From assembly GCF_013276795.1 (NCBI RefSeq), contig NZ_VMLR01000002.1:239913-303912 (forward strand): a DNA stretch of 64,000 bases. The letters run 5' to 3'. Shown here piece by piece: positions 38,334 through 49,716 of this stretch. The notes under the pieces were generated by a model, which was given only the letters and a program-made list of their open reading frames with translations, was not told where the DNA came from and did no database searches. The position numbers and the translations under genes are program-made. How positions within the stretch are numbered: the stretch's first letter is position 1; each line of letters starts with the position of its first letter. Source of the stretch: Streptococcus sp. 2342 (GTDB lineage Bacteria; Bacillota; Bacilli; Lactobacillales; Streptococcaceae).

Positions 38334-39005
38334 CTACTTAAAAAATGCTGTACCTATACGAACAAAGGTGGAACCGAATTGAATCGCTTCTTTATAATCA
38401 CGACTCATTCCCATACTTAACTCAGTCATAGGCATATTTGGAATTTGTTTTTCTTGAATTTCTCTTTGCAAATCTTGGGTCGCCTTGAAAATCTCTTTCA
38501 ACTGCTCCCTGCTAGCTTCAAAGGGTGCCATCGTCATTAAACCAACATATTCAATCTTATCTAGTCTGGCTAACTCTGGCAAGATTTCCAGCAGTTCCTC
38601 TCTCGAAAAACCGTGCTTGCTTTCTTCTTTAGAAATATTTACCTGAAGGAAACACTTGATGACTCGGTCACTTCTTTTTTGAATTTCCTCTGCTAGCTTG
38701 ACTGAATCCAAAGCATGGAAATAATCAACGTATTGAATGACATCTTTCACCTTACGTCTTTGTAAGGTACCAATCAAATGCCAAGTCACATCTCGATCTT
38801 TTAAAGCTTCATATTTCTCCAGAAACTTATCGACACGATTTTCACCGATATGATGAACACCTAGCGGAAGCAAGGCTTCCGCTGTCGGTACATCTACATA
38901 CTTGGTAACTGCAATGACAGAGACTGAACCACTCTCTCGATGAGCACTCAGACTAGCCTCTGCAACTTCTCGAAAAACAAGTTCTGTATTTTCTTTTACA
39001 TTCAT
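38334..39005 (-). CDS. ylmE: YggS-family PLP homeostasis protein (YlmE)
   Basis: A 223-aa PLP-binding TIM-barrel protein. The PLP lysine is in VIAVTKYVD near residue 34; GENRVDKFLEKY and HLIGTLQRRKVKDVI follow, then SMGMSRDYKEAI and FGSTFVRIGTAFF near the end. It balances vitamin B6 pools. It starts four bases after the end of ftsZ. Confidence 0.92.
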   Translation of the reverse strand: MNVKENTELVFREVAEASLSAHRESGSVSVIAVTKYVDVPTAEALLPLGVHHIGENRVDKFLEKYEALKDRDVTWHLIGTLQRRKVKDVIQYVDYFHALDSVKLAEEIQKRSDRVIKCFLQVNISKEESKHGFSREELLEILPELARLDKIEYVGLMTMAPFEASREQLKEIFKATQDLQREIQEKQIPNMPMTELSMGMSRDYKEAIQFGSTFVRIGTAFFK

Positions 39006-39009
39006 TTAC

Positions 39010-40272
<1,263 letters not shown>

Positions 40273-40285
40273 TTATTTTTCCTCT

Positions 40286-41659
40286 TTATTCGTCAAACAT
40301 GCTTCCGATCAAGCCACGGAAACGATCTGCTAATTTCGGTTTATTTTGTGAAGCTTGTTGGAAATCCGCCATTGGTTCTGTAGGCGCCACCGGCTCTACT
40401 TCTGGAGCTGGAGCTGGTTGAATAGGCGTTGATTGTACAAACTGAGCTGTCTTTTGCAACATCCCACCAAAGCTAATCGGCTGATGACTTAAGTCATTCT
40501 CACCTTTTATAGCTCTCTGAGCCAAAAGATTAACTTCTGTTAATTGACCCGCAAATTCTGATAAACTAATCACATGCGCAAAGGCTGGATTACGGATACC
40601 AACTTGATTTGGAACATAAAGCTTGACACGGACGCCAAAGACTTCCTGAGCAAGTTCAACCATACCCGGTAAAATGGCATTCCCACCGATTAAGACAATA
40701 CCACCAGGGAGCTCCAATAGACGTCTTCTATCTAATTCTTGCTTAATTTGTTCAAGGATGTGCTTAATTCGTGCAGAAATAATTTCTGACAAGTAGGCTT
40801 CCGTCACTTCGACTGCTTCTACTTCTCCAATAACTTCTACTTGGAAGGTTTCTTTGCTTGCAAGAGGCGGATAGGCTTCCCCATAATTCAGTTTCAAGCC
40901 TTCCGCTAATTTGCGAGAAGTTTTCAAGACTTTAGAGATATCCTTAGTTACATAATCTCCGCCTTCTTGGAGAATATTGGTAAACTGGAGTTCTTGGTTA
41001 CGGATTGTAGCGACAGTCGTTTGACCTGCCCCCATATCAATCACTGTAGCACCAAATTCACGTTCCCCTTCGTTCAAAACTGATTGAACCATTGCTAGTG
41101 GCGAAATGATAACATTTTCAACCTGGACACCTGCACGTTCAACTGTCTTACGCAAATTGTGCAAGATAGTACGAGGTCCTGTATAAAGCAAACCACGCAT
41201 TTCAAGGCGAACCCCCATCATGCCACGTGGGTCACGAATCCCTTGGAAACCATCCACAATAAATTCTTCAGGAATAAAGGTAATGACTTCACGGTCAGGT
41301 GTCATACTCTTTGTCAAAGCTGATTTGACAACATTTTCAACATCTTGATCCGTAATTTCCTTGGTATCAGATGTTACTGGAATCATCCCTTGAGTTGGTT
41401 CGACCTGCAAAAGATTACCAGGCAAGCCGACATTCACTGATTTAATCGAAATGCCTGCCTTTTCTTCCGCTTGGGAAATAGCTGATTTGATAGCAGTTGC
41501 TGCTGCATCAATATCAACAATAATTCCATCCTTTACACCTTTACTTTTGGCATTACTCACGCCAATTACATTTAATTCACCATTTCTCTTCTCGGCCACA
41601 AGCACCTTGACAGAGCTTGTTCCAATATCTAGACCTGTAAAAAAGCCTTCTCTAGCCAT
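40286..41659 (-). CDS. ftsA: Cell-division protein FtsA
   Basis: A 457-aa actin-like ATPase that ties FtsZ to the membrane. GLDIGTSSVKVLV is the phosphate-1 motif, VIDMGAGQTTVA phosphate-2, and LIGGNAILPGM the adenosine site. The C-terminal amphipathic helix (LADRFRGLIGSMFDE) is the membrane-targeting sequence. First gene of the ftsA-ftsZ-ylmE-sepF-ylmG-ylmH-divIVA operon. Confidence 0.97.
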   Translation of the reverse strand: MAREGFFTGLDIGTSSVKVLVAEKRNGELNVIGVSNAKSKGVKDGIIVDIDAAATAIKSAISQAEEKAGISIKSVNVGLPGNLLQVEPTQGMIPVTSDTKEITDQDVENVVKSALTKSMTPDREVITFIPEEFIVDGFQGIRDPRGMMGVRLEMRGLLYTGPRTILHNLRKTVERAGVQVENVIISPLAMVQSVLNEGEREFGATVIDMGAGQTTVATIRNQELQFTNILQEGGDYVTKDISKVLKTSRKLAEGLKLNYGEAYPPLASKETFQVEVIGEVEAVEVTEAYLSEIISARIKHILEQIKQELDRRRLLELPGGIVLIGGNAILPGMVELAQEVFGVRVKLYVPNQVGIRNPAFAHVISLSEFAGQLTEVNLLAQRAIKGENDLSHQPISFGGMLQKTAQFVQSTPIQPAPAPEVEPVAPTEPMADFQQASQNKPKLADRFRGLIGSMFDE

Positions 41660-41740
41660 TACATCGCATCCTCTCTATCTTCCAAGTTTCGCACTTCGTA
41701 TTATTCCATAGCTAAACATAGGCATAGCTATTCACAGAAT

Positions 41741-41749
41741 ATTATAACA
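41741..41749 (-). promoter_or_regulatory. Extended -10 promoter for the ftsA operon
   Basis: Minus-strand TGTTATAAT, 82 bases before the ftsA start, with no strong -35. The remaining spacer (to 41862) shows no other feature. Confidence 0.5.
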
Positions 41750-41862
41750 CAAAAAATTTAATCGTGCTTGCTTTTTTCCTAAATTTCCCAGCCAATTTTT
41801 GAATTTGTCTATTCAGAAATTTTTGTTTTATAGGCTACTTGTAAAACACTCTAAGACAAAAA

Positions 41863-41888
41863 AAGAAAGCTCTGTGTTAAGCTTTCTT
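41863..41888 (-). terminator. Terminator after the YwaF-like gene
   Basis: AAGAAAGCT pairs with AGCTTTCTT around the gene's own stop codon, followed on the minus strand by seven T. Confidence 0.8.
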
Positions 41889-42581
41889 TGCAATCATTTT
41901 TTCTGCTTCTTGTTCTAAAAATAGTTCCAAGATTTTCTTTGTTAACGTAATCGCTGCTGACAGGGCCAGAGAAACGATTAAATAATTAGCTATTAAGCCA
42001 TGGTCTCCAACCAATGGTGGTTTTGTCAGGAATCCGTAATCTCCACCTGTTACCGAATTGACCACAAAAATCAAGGCATTTAATGCAAAGGTCATGAGAA
42101 AAATTCCCTTCACATCCAACAATCGCGCATTATACTGTCTCAATAGATAAACTAGAGAGTTCCCCAAGAGTGCTAAATGCCCAAAAATAAAGGATAAAAT
42201 GGTGATATGGGGGAAAGGATAGGCATCTGACACTGGATAAACAAAGGCTGCTAATGTCCCAAATGTTCCTAGTAATGCAAAATACTGCCTATATTTAGAC
42301 TGACCAGGAAGCAAAAGCACCACAAACATAGCCATACGGCAATGGTAAAAGGGTAAGCTTTCTGATAGTGGCATATGGTTGACCCCATACCAACCATAAA
42401 GTAGGATTAACTGAACGGCCTGTAAAATCTGGAAAAATCGTTGGTAAACCCTCGTTTCACGATAGCGATAGGCTGTATAAAAGGTCAAACCCAAGAGTGT
42501 AAATATACTGATATACCAAAAAAGATCAAACTTGGGTGGTTCTGTTGCTTGGGTCGTAAAGAAAATATCCCATAAATTCAT
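41877..42581 (-). CDS. TIGR02206/YwaF-family integral membrane protein
   Basis: A 234-aa protein with about seven hydrophobic helices. LPFYHCRMAMFVVLLL and HITILSFIFGHLALLGNSLVYLL agree with the TIGR02206 (YwaF) family of unknown function. Single gene with its own hairpin terminator overlapping the stop codon. No catalytic residues to point to. Confidence 0.75.
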   Translation of the reverse strand: MNLWDIFFTTQATEPPKFDLFWYISIFTLLGLTFYTAYRYRETRVYQRFFQILQAVQLILLYGWYGVNHMPLSESLPFYHCRMAMFVVLLLPGQSKYRQYFALLGTFGTLAAFVYPVSDAYPFPHITILSFIFGHLALLGNSLVYLLRQYNARLLDVKGIFLMTFALNALIFVVNSVTGGDYGFLTKPPLVGDHGLIANYLIVSLALSAAITLTKKILELFLEQEAEKMIAKKA

Positions 42582-42671
42582 CTAGTCTTCCTCATGATTC
42601 AAAATTTTCCTGCATTTTATTATACCATGCTATTTGTCAAAAATGGATTTAGAAATACGATAATCATCTTC

Positions 42672-43283
42672 TTAGTCAAGATATTGCTCCCTCTGACCTT
42701 GATAAACCTGCCAAAGAAGCTCTATTTGCTCCTTGGTAATGCGTTTTTCAGATAAGACTGGCAGTTGGTCAATGGCAAAAAATTGAAGGTCAGCAATTTC
42801 TTGATTTTCTTGGAATTGTCCATCAAGAAGCTTACATTCAAAAACAAACTTTGCATATTGCTTGCTCTGTAGTTGGAAACGATTGGTATCAAAAACAGCT
42901 AGTAGTCGTTCAACTTTGGCTTTAAAACCGGTTTCTTCTTCAATTTCCTTGAGAATATTTTCTGTTGGAGAATAACCAACCTCACCAAAGCCACCTGGCA
43001 AAGCCCAATCATTCTCTCCTTGTCCCCTAACCAGACAAATCTTTTCGTCCTCAACAATCCAAGCACGGACGTCCATTAACGGAGTTGCATAAGCGGAAGT
43101 TGGCTTCAAAACTTCTGCCACTTCTTCGGCATCAAGGTCTGATGCTTGATTCAACATTTCAGATAACAGACTTCGCAAGTCTTCATAGCGCTCACGGTCG
43201 AAAGGATCTTTTGTAAAGGTTAATCCAGTATCTGTAAGGGCAATCATTCTTTGAAGATACTTGGCAAAATCACTAGCATTCAT
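42672..43283 (-). CDS. NUDIX hydrolase with N-terminal NUDIX_N domain
   Basis: A 203-aa hydrolase. Residues 1-65 match the helical NUDIX_N extension; the Nudix box is GGFGEVGYSPTENIL...EIEEETGF with Lys in place of the usual Arg and Tyr at the first Glu, a form seen in this subfamily. Likely acts on ADP-ribose or similar nucleoside diphosphates. Its start overlaps the end of murF by 11 bases. Confidence 0.85.
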   Translation of the reverse strand: MNASDFAKYLQRMIALTDTGLTFTKDPFDRERYEDLRSLLSEMLNQASDLDAEEVAEVLKPTSAYATPLMDVRAWIVEDEKICLVRGQGENDWALPGGFGEVGYSPTENILKEIEEETGFKAKVERLLAVFDTNRFQLQSKQYAKFVFECKLLDGQFQENQEIADLQFFAIDQLPVLSEKRITKEQIELLWQVYQGQREQYLD

Positions 43284-44643
43284 TTTCTAAACTTTCTACC
43301 AGCTTAGCTAGATTCATGGAGTTAGAGCCCTTGAGCAAGATTTGATCATTAGCTCCTAGACTTTCCTTGACCTGCTTAACTAGGTCTTCAAATTGGTCTT
43401 GGTTTTCTGTTTTCTTGAAGTAGTAAACGTGGCCGATTGGGAACATTTGACTAGCAAGTTGGGCTAATTCAGCAATGTCTTCTCCATAGAAAATAACGGT
43501 ATCCAGCACATCTGGCGAGAGGCTCAAAATCATCTGGTTATGGAGCTGAACTGACTGGTCACCAAGTTCCTTCATGTCCGCCAAGACAGCGATTTTCTTG
43601 CCACCTTCGTTGGCTGGAATGGCAGAGAAAGTCTCTAAAATCAGCTTCATAGCAGTTGGATTGGCATTGTAAACATCTGATAAGATATCTGCTCCATTGG
43701 CTGCTTTCTTCCATTCGGTACGGTTACGCGTCAATTCAAGGTTTTGGAAAGCCTTATGAATTTGCTCCTCTGAAACCCCTTCTTGTAGGGCAACATAAGA
43801 CGCAATCATGGCATTAGTGGCATTGTACTTACCAGTCACCGGTAAATCAAGCGCTTGTTCCAAGAAATTAGCCTTAAAGGTCAGACTGTCCTTGCGCTCA
43901 ATCAAGTCTGTGATTTCCAGCTCTGCTCCTTGCCCAAAACGGACCACCTTTTTATCAGCTGGCAGGTAGGCCTCTACAATAGGGTCAGCCGGAGCTAAAA
44001 GCAAGGAACCTTCAGCCATGCCATCTGCAATTTGCATTTTCCCTTTAGCAATCTCAGAACGGTCTTTGAAAAAGGCCAAATGGGCTTCTCCAACCAAGGT
44101 CACGATGGCTGCTTTTGGACGAGCCAATTCAGACAAGAGATGAATATCTCCCAAGTGATCCTGCCCCATCTCCAAGACCAACTTTTCTGTTCCTTCAGGC
44201 ATATGGAGAACTGTGTAGGGAAGACCAATCTCGTTGTTGTAGTTTCCTTGTGTTTTGTAGGTTTTGTAGGTTGTCGATAGCAAGTGTGCCAACATATCCT
44301 TGGTCGTTGTCTTACCATTTGAACCTGTAACTGCAAAGACATCAACTGCCGTTTTTTCAAGATAGTAGGCAGCTAGTTGTTGAAAGGCAGTCAAAACGTC
44401 ATCTACCAGAATATAAGGATAATTTGCAAGCTCTTTCTCAGACAGGGTTGCTGCTGCACCATTTTCAAAAGCTCTTTCGATAAAGTCATGACCGTCACGC
44501 GCACCTTTAAGTGGCACAAATAAATCTCCTGTCGCAATCAAACGACTGTCAAACTCAGCCTTTTCTAACTGGGTGTCCTCAAAGATGCTGATATCATTTT
44601 TAGCTCCGACAACTTGGGCCACTTCATGAATTGTTAATTTCAT
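43273..44643 (-). CDS. murF: UDP-MurNAc-tripeptide D-alanyl-D-alanine ligase
   Basis: A 456-aa Mur ligase adding D-Ala-D-Ala to UDP-MurNAc-tripeptide in the cytosol. The ATP loop is TGSNGKTTTKDM near residue 106; YNNEIGLPYT and SDVYNANPTAMK are further family motifs. Downstream of ddl, which supplies its dipeptide. A hairpin followed by T lies between the two genes. Confidence 0.97.
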   Translation of the reverse strand: MKLTIHEVAQVVGAKNDISIFEDTQLEKAEFDSRLIATGDLFVPLKGARDGHDFIERAFENGAAATLSEKELANYPYILVDDVLTAFQQLAAYYLEKTAVDVFAVTGSNGKTTTKDMLAHLLSTTYKTYKTQGNYNNEIGLPYTVLHMPEGTEKLVLEMGQDHLGDIHLLSELARPKAAIVTLVGEAHLAFFKDRSEIAKGKMQIADGMAEGSLLLAPADPIVEAYLPADKKVVRFGQGAELEITDLIERKDSLTFKANFLEQALDLPVTGKYNATNAMIASYVALQEGVSEEQIHKAFQNLELTRNRTEWKKAANGADILSDVYNANPTAMKLILETFSAIPANEGGKKIAVLADMKELGDQSVQLHNQMILSLSPDVLDTVIFYGEDIAELAQLASQMFPIGHVYYFKKTENQDQFEDLVKQVKESLGANDQILLKGSNSMNLAKLVESLENEC

Positions 44644-44655
44644 TTCTACTCCTTT

Positions 44656-44715
44656 AAAAAGGGTCGAAATCCGAGAACTCTAGTCACCTTGCAGTGATGG
44701 TTCTGGCTTCTACCC
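44656..44715 (-). terminator. Long hairpin with T-run between ddl and murF (attenuator candidate)
   Basis: On the minus strand GGGTAGAAGCC-AGAAC-...-GTTCT-CGGATTTCGACCC can fold on itself over 55 bases and is followed by TTTTT, then the murF ribosome site. It has the form of a partial terminator within an operon. Confidence 0.6.
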
Positions 44716-44726
44716 TCTCTTTCATT

Positions 44727-45770
44727 TTATAGCAAATGCGCTTCGCGCTTGTCAAAACTTTCCTTGGCAAGGTCAACCAAACGCTCGATTAAGTCTGGAT
44801 AGCTGATTCCCATATTGTCCCAAAGAAGTGGATACATTGACCACTGGGTGAAACCTGGCATGGTATTGAGCTCGTTTAGGAAAACCTCTCCCTTATCTGT
44901 ATAGAAGAAATCGCAACGAGATAGACCGAGCCCACCAATCGCACGGAAAGCTGTTTCTGCATTTTGGCGCATGACAGCTACTACATCATCACTGATTTTG
45001 GCTGGGATGTCCATAGTAATCTTGTTGTCAATATACTTGGCATCGTAGTCATAAAAGGCAACATCCTTGACTACTTCTCCTGGAAGGGTGCTTTTGACAT
45101 CGTAGTTGCCCAGTAGACCAACCTCGATTTCACGGGCATTTACCCCTTGCTCTACCAAGACACGACTGTCATATCGGAAGGCAAGTTCCAAAGCTTGGCG
45201 GAGTTCTTCTTGATTTTCAGATTTAGAAATACCGACACTAGAACCCATGTTTGACGGCTTAGTGAAGACTGGATAAGCCAATTTTTCTTCCACTTCAGCG
45301 ATTTTAGCAGTCACATCATCCCCTTCAACGATAGCCACATAAGAAACTTGGGCAATGCCAGCAGATTCTAACACACGCTTGGTCGTGATTTTATCCATGG
45401 CAAGACTCGATGACAAGATATTGCAGCCGACATACGGCATTTTCAAAACTTCCAAGAATCCTTGAACAGAGCCATCTTCTCCCATCGGACCGTGAAGAAC
45501 TGGAAAGACAACTGCCCCTTCTTCGTAGATGGCACTTGGTACAACTTTCTTATCCCAATCAATGGTCGCATTGGTCATGAGACGGTCCTCTTGACCTGGA
45601 GTCTGACTAAATTCCTGCGTTTTGATAAAGTCACCTGACTGGCTGATGAAGAAAGTCTTGACTGTGAAACGGTCGTAATTAACCGCACGCATGACACTTT
45701 CCGCTGAAAGGACAGAGACTTCGCGTTCCGCACTCCGTCCACCATATAAAAGAATAATCGTTTGTTTCAT
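44727..45770 (-). CDS. ddl: D-alanine--D-alanine ligase
   Basis: A 347-aa ATP-grasp enzyme making D-Ala-D-Ala for peptidoglycan. [13 protein letters not shown] at the start, [25 protein letters not shown] and [10 protein letters not shown] near the end are all active-site segments. The length and motifs are of the normal Ddl type. Likely first gene of a ddl-murF-NUDIX unit. Confidence 0.97.
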   Translation of the reverse strand: MKQTIILLYGGRSAEREVSVLSAESVMRAVNYDRFTVKTFFISQSGDFIKTQEFSQTPGQEDRLMTNATIDWDKKVVPSAIYEEGAVVFPVLHGPMGEDGSVQGFLEVLKMPYVGCNILSSSLAMDKITTKRVLESAGIAQVSYVAIVEGDDVTAKIAEVEEKLAYPVFTKPSNMGSSVGISKSENQEELRQALELAFRYDSRVLVEQGVNAREIEVGLLGNYDVKSTLPGEVVKDVAFYDYDAKYIDNKITMDIPAKISDDVVAVMRQNAETAFRAIGGLGLSRCDFFYTDKGEVFLNELNTMPGFTQWSMYPLLWDNMGISYPDLIERLVDLAKESFDKREAHLL

Positions 45771-45807
45771 ATTATTTGTCCTAATTCTACTAGAATACTC
45801 GCTCTTT

Positions 45808-45816
45808 AGTATATCA
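45808..45816 (-). promoter_or_regulatory. Extended -10 promoter for ddl
   Basis: Minus-strand TGATATACT 38 bases before the ddl ATG. Confidence 0.45.
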
Positions 45817-45868
45817 TATTTGCTTGTTTTTTTAAAACTTGAACCTGATCCTACTCATCACACTATAC

Positions 45869-45901
45869 AAAAAGAGGCCGATATGAACGATTTTCAGCCT
45901 C
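45869..45901 (-). terminator. Terminator after recR
   Basis: GAGGCTGA and TCGGCCTC stem on the minus strand, with TTTTT after it; one G-T pair. Confidence 0.75.
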
Positions 45902-45945
45902 CTTGATTTTTTATAAATGAATGGAGTTCGTAAATTTATCTAGAC

Positions 45946-46542
45946 TTACAACTCTGTTCGATTTTCAATAGCCCGTAAGAGGGTGACTTCGTCCGCATAC
46001 TCGATATCTGCTCCCACAGCAAGGCCTCGTGCCAGACGCGTAACCTTGATCCCAGCTGGCTTGAGTAAGCGGGAAAGATACATGGAAGTCGCTTCCCCAT
46101 CTGCTGTGGCATTGGTTGCTACGATTACTTCTGAAACCTCACTATCCATCAGACGAGTCATGAGACTCTTGAGATTGATATCATCTGGACTAATACCATT
46201 CATGGGAGAAATGAGTCCATGCAGGACATGATAGAGTCCATGGTATTCTTGGATATTCTCCATGGCTGCCACATCGCGACTATCTTCGAGAACTAAAATC
46301 GTTGTCTGGTCACGAGTCGGATCGGTACAGATAGAGCAAGGATCGTCATCAGTCAGGCGACCGCAGATGGAACAGTAGGTCAGCTCTCTCTTAGCAGAAA
46401 GGAGATTTTTAGCAAATTCATTGACATCGTCATCAGACATTCCAATAGTATAGAAGGCCAGACGTGTAGCCGTCTTAATCCCGATACCCGGTAACTTAGA
46501 ATAACTGTCAATTAGCTTAGCAATAGGTGTTGGATAAAGCAT
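45946..46542 (-). CDS. recR: Recombination mediator RecR
   Basis: A 198-aa DNA-binding protein of the RecFOR pathway. A helix-hairpin-helix ([15 protein letters not shown]), a zinc finger [16 protein letters not shown] and a Toprim domain (LVLEDSRDV) are all visible. It starts 10 bases after pbp2B ends, the usual streptococcal arrangement. Confidence 0.97.
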   Translation of the reverse strand: MLYPTPIAKLIDSYSKLPGIGIKTATRLAFYTIGMSDDDVNEFAKNLLSAKRELTYCSICGRLTDDDPCSICTDPTRDQTTILVLEDSRDVAAMENIQEYHGLYHVLHGLISPMNGISPDDINLKSLMTRLMDSEVSEVIVATNATADGEATSMYLSRLLKPAGIKVTRLARGLAVGADIEYADEVTLLRAIENRTEL

Positions 46543-46552
46543 CTGTTCCTTT

Positions 46553-48595
46553 CTAATTCATTGGATGATGTTGGTTATAGAGGTTGATAATATCGCGCGC
46601 AATGGAAGGTCCGACACCATTTGTAAGGTTGGTGTTATGAGGGAAGACAACAGCTACAGCGATTTGAGGATTATCTGATGGTGCATAGGCCACAGCATTG
46701 GTATTGTTAGCTTCTTGACCTCCCTCAACATAACTTTCGGCAGTACCTGTTTTTCCACTAATGGATACCGCTGCGCCATTTGAAAAGGCACGACCGGTTG
46801 TCAATCCACTAGTCCCATGAGCAACCTGATAAAAACCTTGGTGCAAGACACTCATATCGGAGTCGGATATATTGACCTTATTCATCTCTGTCGGTTGCAG
46901 TTGCTGAATCAAGTCGCCCAGGCCTCCCTTATCATTATTTCCATAAATACCTTCCACAATACGAGGAGCCACACGAACACCATCATTTGCAATAGTTGCT
47001 ACATACTGAGCCAACTGCATGGGCGTATAGTTATCAAACTGCCCAAAGGCATTGGTGATGTAATTAGCAAAGCTATACTCTTTGGGAACAAATCCAGTAG
47101 ATTCATCTGGTAGGTCAATTCCGGTCGCAGCCCCCAAGCCATATTCGCCAAAGGTCGCACGAAGTTTTCCCATAGCTGTTTCCAAATTGCTGGTTCCAAC
47201 AAACATATTTGGTTGATAGGTCTGGCCCATGATTCCAAGAGCGGTTTGAACCATGTAAGCATTAGATGAATACTCCAAGGCTTCCACAGCTGTAATAGGA
47301 AAAGATCCATATGCCAATTTATACCAAGAATAAATTGGAGCTGAACCTTGGAAAACAATAGGCTGATCTGTTAAGGTTTGGTTTCCTGATAAAACACCAT
47401 TTTCCCAACCTGAGCTGATGGTAGCGGCCTTAACTACTGACCCTGGGACAAAGACATTGGTTACCGTTCCCAAGGAATCAGGAGTCAACTCTCCCGTTTT
47501 CAGGTCATGTTTGAGTCCTGACATAGACAAAACAGCACCTGTTTTGGGGTTAAGGGCGACTGCATACACACCCTCAGAATACTTGGCTCCACCATTTCCT
47601 AGCTCGGAATTGAAATAACTTTTCAGCAAAGCATCCACGCTATCTTGGAAGGCCAAATCAATGGTCAGTTTGATATTGTTTCCCTTACTACCTTCCTCAA
47701 TTGTGTCCACGCTTTCCATATTGCCATATTTATCCAGATGGATTTCTTTTACCGAGCGTTTTCCTTGTAAGGTCTCTTCATATTGCTTTTCCAAATACGA
47801 GGTTCCAACACGGTCATTTAGAGAATAGCCTTTTTTAAGATAGGATTCTGCTTCTTCCGCTGGGAGACCAGCTTTTTCACTGGATACACTCCCTACTATA
47901 GAAGAAAGGGAAGTTTCCAAAATCTTTCGATCCCAAGAAGTAGAAATACTAATGCCAGGCATCTCCTTTGAAATAGAGGCAATAACAGCCACCTGAGAAT
48001 CATTTAGAGGATCTGTCGCAATGGTTCCTGTCGCAAAGTTTCCAACAGCATTTAACTGACTAAAAAGATAGATTTCTTTCTTTTCATCCTCTGTATAGTT
48101 TAGTTGACTTGTTGGGACACTATCGACCGCATTGTTATACAGTTCTGATTCGGATAGGCGATTGCCATCTGAATCCAAGCGTTTCTCACTTGGGAGAGCT
48201 TCCACTGTTTTTTTATAGATTTCAGGATCAGCCAAATAGTAATCAGCCAGCTGGCGTTCTGTCAAATTTGGCGAACTGATGCTCACATAAGTCAGTAACT
48301 TTTTAGCTATTTCTTTTAAGTCTGTAGCCGTCATTTTATTGCTACGCGTAAAGGAAACAACCTGTTTTAACGTATTTTCTACCAAAGGTTTTCCACTAGC
48401 ATCATAGATTTCCCCACGGGCAGAACTGGTTGTGACCTTGGTCTGACTAGCTGAGGCTAGCTTTTTTTCGTAAAAATCCTTGTTCAAAATCTGCATATAC
48501 AACAAACGACCAATAATGGTCATAAAGAGTAAAATGACGATTGAAAACAATAAATTAAGCCGAATCGGAATCGAATGGCTGTTAAATTTTCTCAT
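46553..48595 (-). CDS. pbp2B: Penicillin-binding protein 2B (class B transpeptidase)
   Basis: 680 aa from the ATG at 48595, the standard length; an ATG five codons upstream is in frame but less likely. One N-terminal membrane helix, a dimerisation domain, and the transpeptidase domain with SVVK (Ser386), SSN (443-445) and KTG near 614. It works in peripheral wall synthesis. Compared with the sensitive pneumococcal sequence I remember, it has Ala446 right after SSN (normally Thr) and Gly476 (normally Glu), plus Pro412, Tyr422, Lys426, Leu427 and Glu438. Changes of this sort are associated with low-affinity, mosaic PBP2B. Confidence 0.95.
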   Translation of the reverse strand: MRKFNSHSIPIRLNLLFSIVILLFMTIIGRLLYMQILNKDFYEKKLASASQTKVTTSSARGEIYDASGKPLVENTLKQVVSFTRSNKMTATDLKEIAKKLLTYVSISSPNLTERQLADYYLADPEIYKKTVEALPSEKRLDSDGNRLSESELYNNAVDSVPTSQLNYTEDEKKEIYLFSQLNAVGNFATGTIATDPLNDSQVAVIASISKEMPGISISTSWDRKILETSLSSIVGSVSSEKAGLPAEEAESYLKKGYSLNDRVGTSYLEKQYEETLQGKRSVKEIHLDKYGNMESVDTIEEGSKGNNIKLTIDLAFQDSVDALLKSYFNSELGNGGAKYSEGVYAVALNPKTGAVLSMSGLKHDLKTGELTPDSLGTVTNVFVPGSVVKAATISSGWENGVLSGNQTLTDQPIVFQGSAPIYSWYKLAYGSFPITAVEALEYSSNAYMVQTALGIMGQTYQPNMFVGTSNLETAMGKLRATFGEYGLGAATGIDLPDESTGFVPKEYSFANYITNAFGQFDNYTPMQLAQYVATIANDGVRVAPRIVEGIYGNNDKGGLGDLIQQLQPTEMNKVNISDSDMSVLHQGFYQVAHGTSGLTTGRAFSNGAAVSISGKTGTAESYVEGGQEANNTNAVAYAPSDNPQIAVAVVFPHNTNLTNGVGPSIARDIINLYNQHHPMN

Positions 48596-48634
48596 ACAAA
48601 TCAGTCTCATTTCTAACTTAAAATCTTACTCTTA

Positions 48635-48643
48635 ATTGTACCA
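48635..48643 (-). promoter_or_regulatory. Extended -10 promoter for pbp2B-recR
   Basis: Minus-strand TGGTACAAT about 40 bases before the start. Confidence 0.35.
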
Positions 48644-48732
48644 CAATTTGAGCAGAAAATTATGGAAAAGAAAGAAGCTTTTTTTCGTTTTTACAGTAAG
48701 ATACGTTTTTATTTATCCATCCCTATATTATA

Positions 48733-48741
48733 TGTTATAAT
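48733..48741 (+). promoter_or_regulatory. Extended -10 promoter for the RpiR regulator
   Basis: TGTTATAAT, 63 bases before the ATG; no good -35. Confidence 0.5.
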
Positions 48742-48803
48742 GAATGTAAAAGTTCAATAATCTAGTCTTTTTCCAACACGACTCATTTAAAGGAGCCTTC
48801 CCT

Positions 48804-49655
48804 ATGGACAAACCAGATATCGCAACTGTCATTGATTCACATTTTGAAGAAATGACAGACCTAGAGCAAGAAATCGCTCGCTATTTTTTACAAGCAGAAA
48901 CCATTCAAGATGACCTTTCCTCCCAACAGGTCACTCAAAAATTACATATCTCTCAGGCTGCTCTGACCCGCTTTGCTAAAAAGTGTGGCTTTACAGGTTA
49001 TCGAGAATTTATTTTCCAATACCAACATGAGGCAGAACATCAAGCCAACCAAGTCTTCAAGCACAGTCCACTGACCAAACGAGTCCTCAGAAGCTATAGC
49101 AATATGCGGGAACAAACACAAGACTTGATTGACGAAGTCCAACTAGAACGAATTGCCCAATTAATCGAAGATGCTGAGCGTGTCTACTTCTTCGGAACAG
49201 GTAGTTCTGGCCTTGTTGCTCGTGAAATGAAATTGCGCTTCATGCGTCTGGGTGTGGTCTGCGAAGCTTTGACCGATCAAGACGGCTTTGCCTGGACAAC
49301 CAGTATTATGGACGAAAATTGTCTCGTACTTGGTTTCTCACTTTCTGGTACAACACCTTCTATTTTAGATAGTCTATTAGATGCCAAGGAGATGGGGGCA
49401 AAGACTGTACTCTTTTCAAGTGTTCCCAATAAAGATAGCCAGGCCTACACAGAGACTGTTCTTGTAGCCACCCACAGCCAGCCTTCCTATATCCAACGAA
49501 TATCCGCTCAACTTCCTATGCTCTTCTTTATCGATTTGATTTATGCCTACTTTTTGGAAATCAATCGCGAAAGCAAGGAAAAAATCTTTAATAGCTACTG
49601 GGAAAATAAGAAACTCAACGGCTATCGTAGACAAAAACGTGTCAGAAAATCCTAG
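48804..49655 (+). CDS. nanR: RpiR-family regulator of sialic-acid genes (NanR-like)
   Basis: A 283-aa regulator: N-terminal HTH_6 domain (QQVTQKLHISQAALTRFAKKCGFTGYREF) and C-terminal SIS sugar-phosphate-binding domain (YFFGTGSSGLVAREM, LVLGFSLSGTTPS). It is transcribed toward the kinase and lyase genes of Neu5Ac breakdown, and the pneumococcal counterpart activates the nan operons. Its last codons (AGA AAA TCC TAG) lie inside a 35-bp repeat that is also a terminator arm. The gene name is by position and similarity, not proven. Confidence 0.85.
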   Translation: MDKPDIATVIDSHFEEMTDLEQEIARYFLQAETIQDDLSSQQVTQKLHISQAALTRFAKKCGFTGYREFIFQYQHEAEHQANQVFKHSPLTKRVLRSYSNMREQTQDLIDEVQLERIAQLIEDAERVYFFGTGSSGLVAREMKLRFMRLGVVCEALTDQDGFAWTTSIMDENCLVLGFSLSGTTPSILDSLLDAKEMGAKTVLFSSVPNKDSQAYTETVLVATHSQPSYIQRISAQLPMLFFIDLIYAYFLEINRESKEKIFNSYWENKKLNGYRRQKRVRKS

Positions 49656-49678
49656 TTTGGCTAAGCCAAACTAGGATT
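49644..49678. terminator. Terminator hairpin, left copy of a 35-bp direct repeat
   Basis: AATCCTAGTTTGGCT and AGCCAAACTAGGATT surround one base and are followed by TTTT. The same 35 bases recur at 50414-50448 with one change (34/35). The regulator's stop codon TAG is inside the left arm. Confidence 0.85.
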
Positions 49679-49716
49679 TTTATTCATCACCAAATATACC
49701 TCTTCAAGATTATGAA

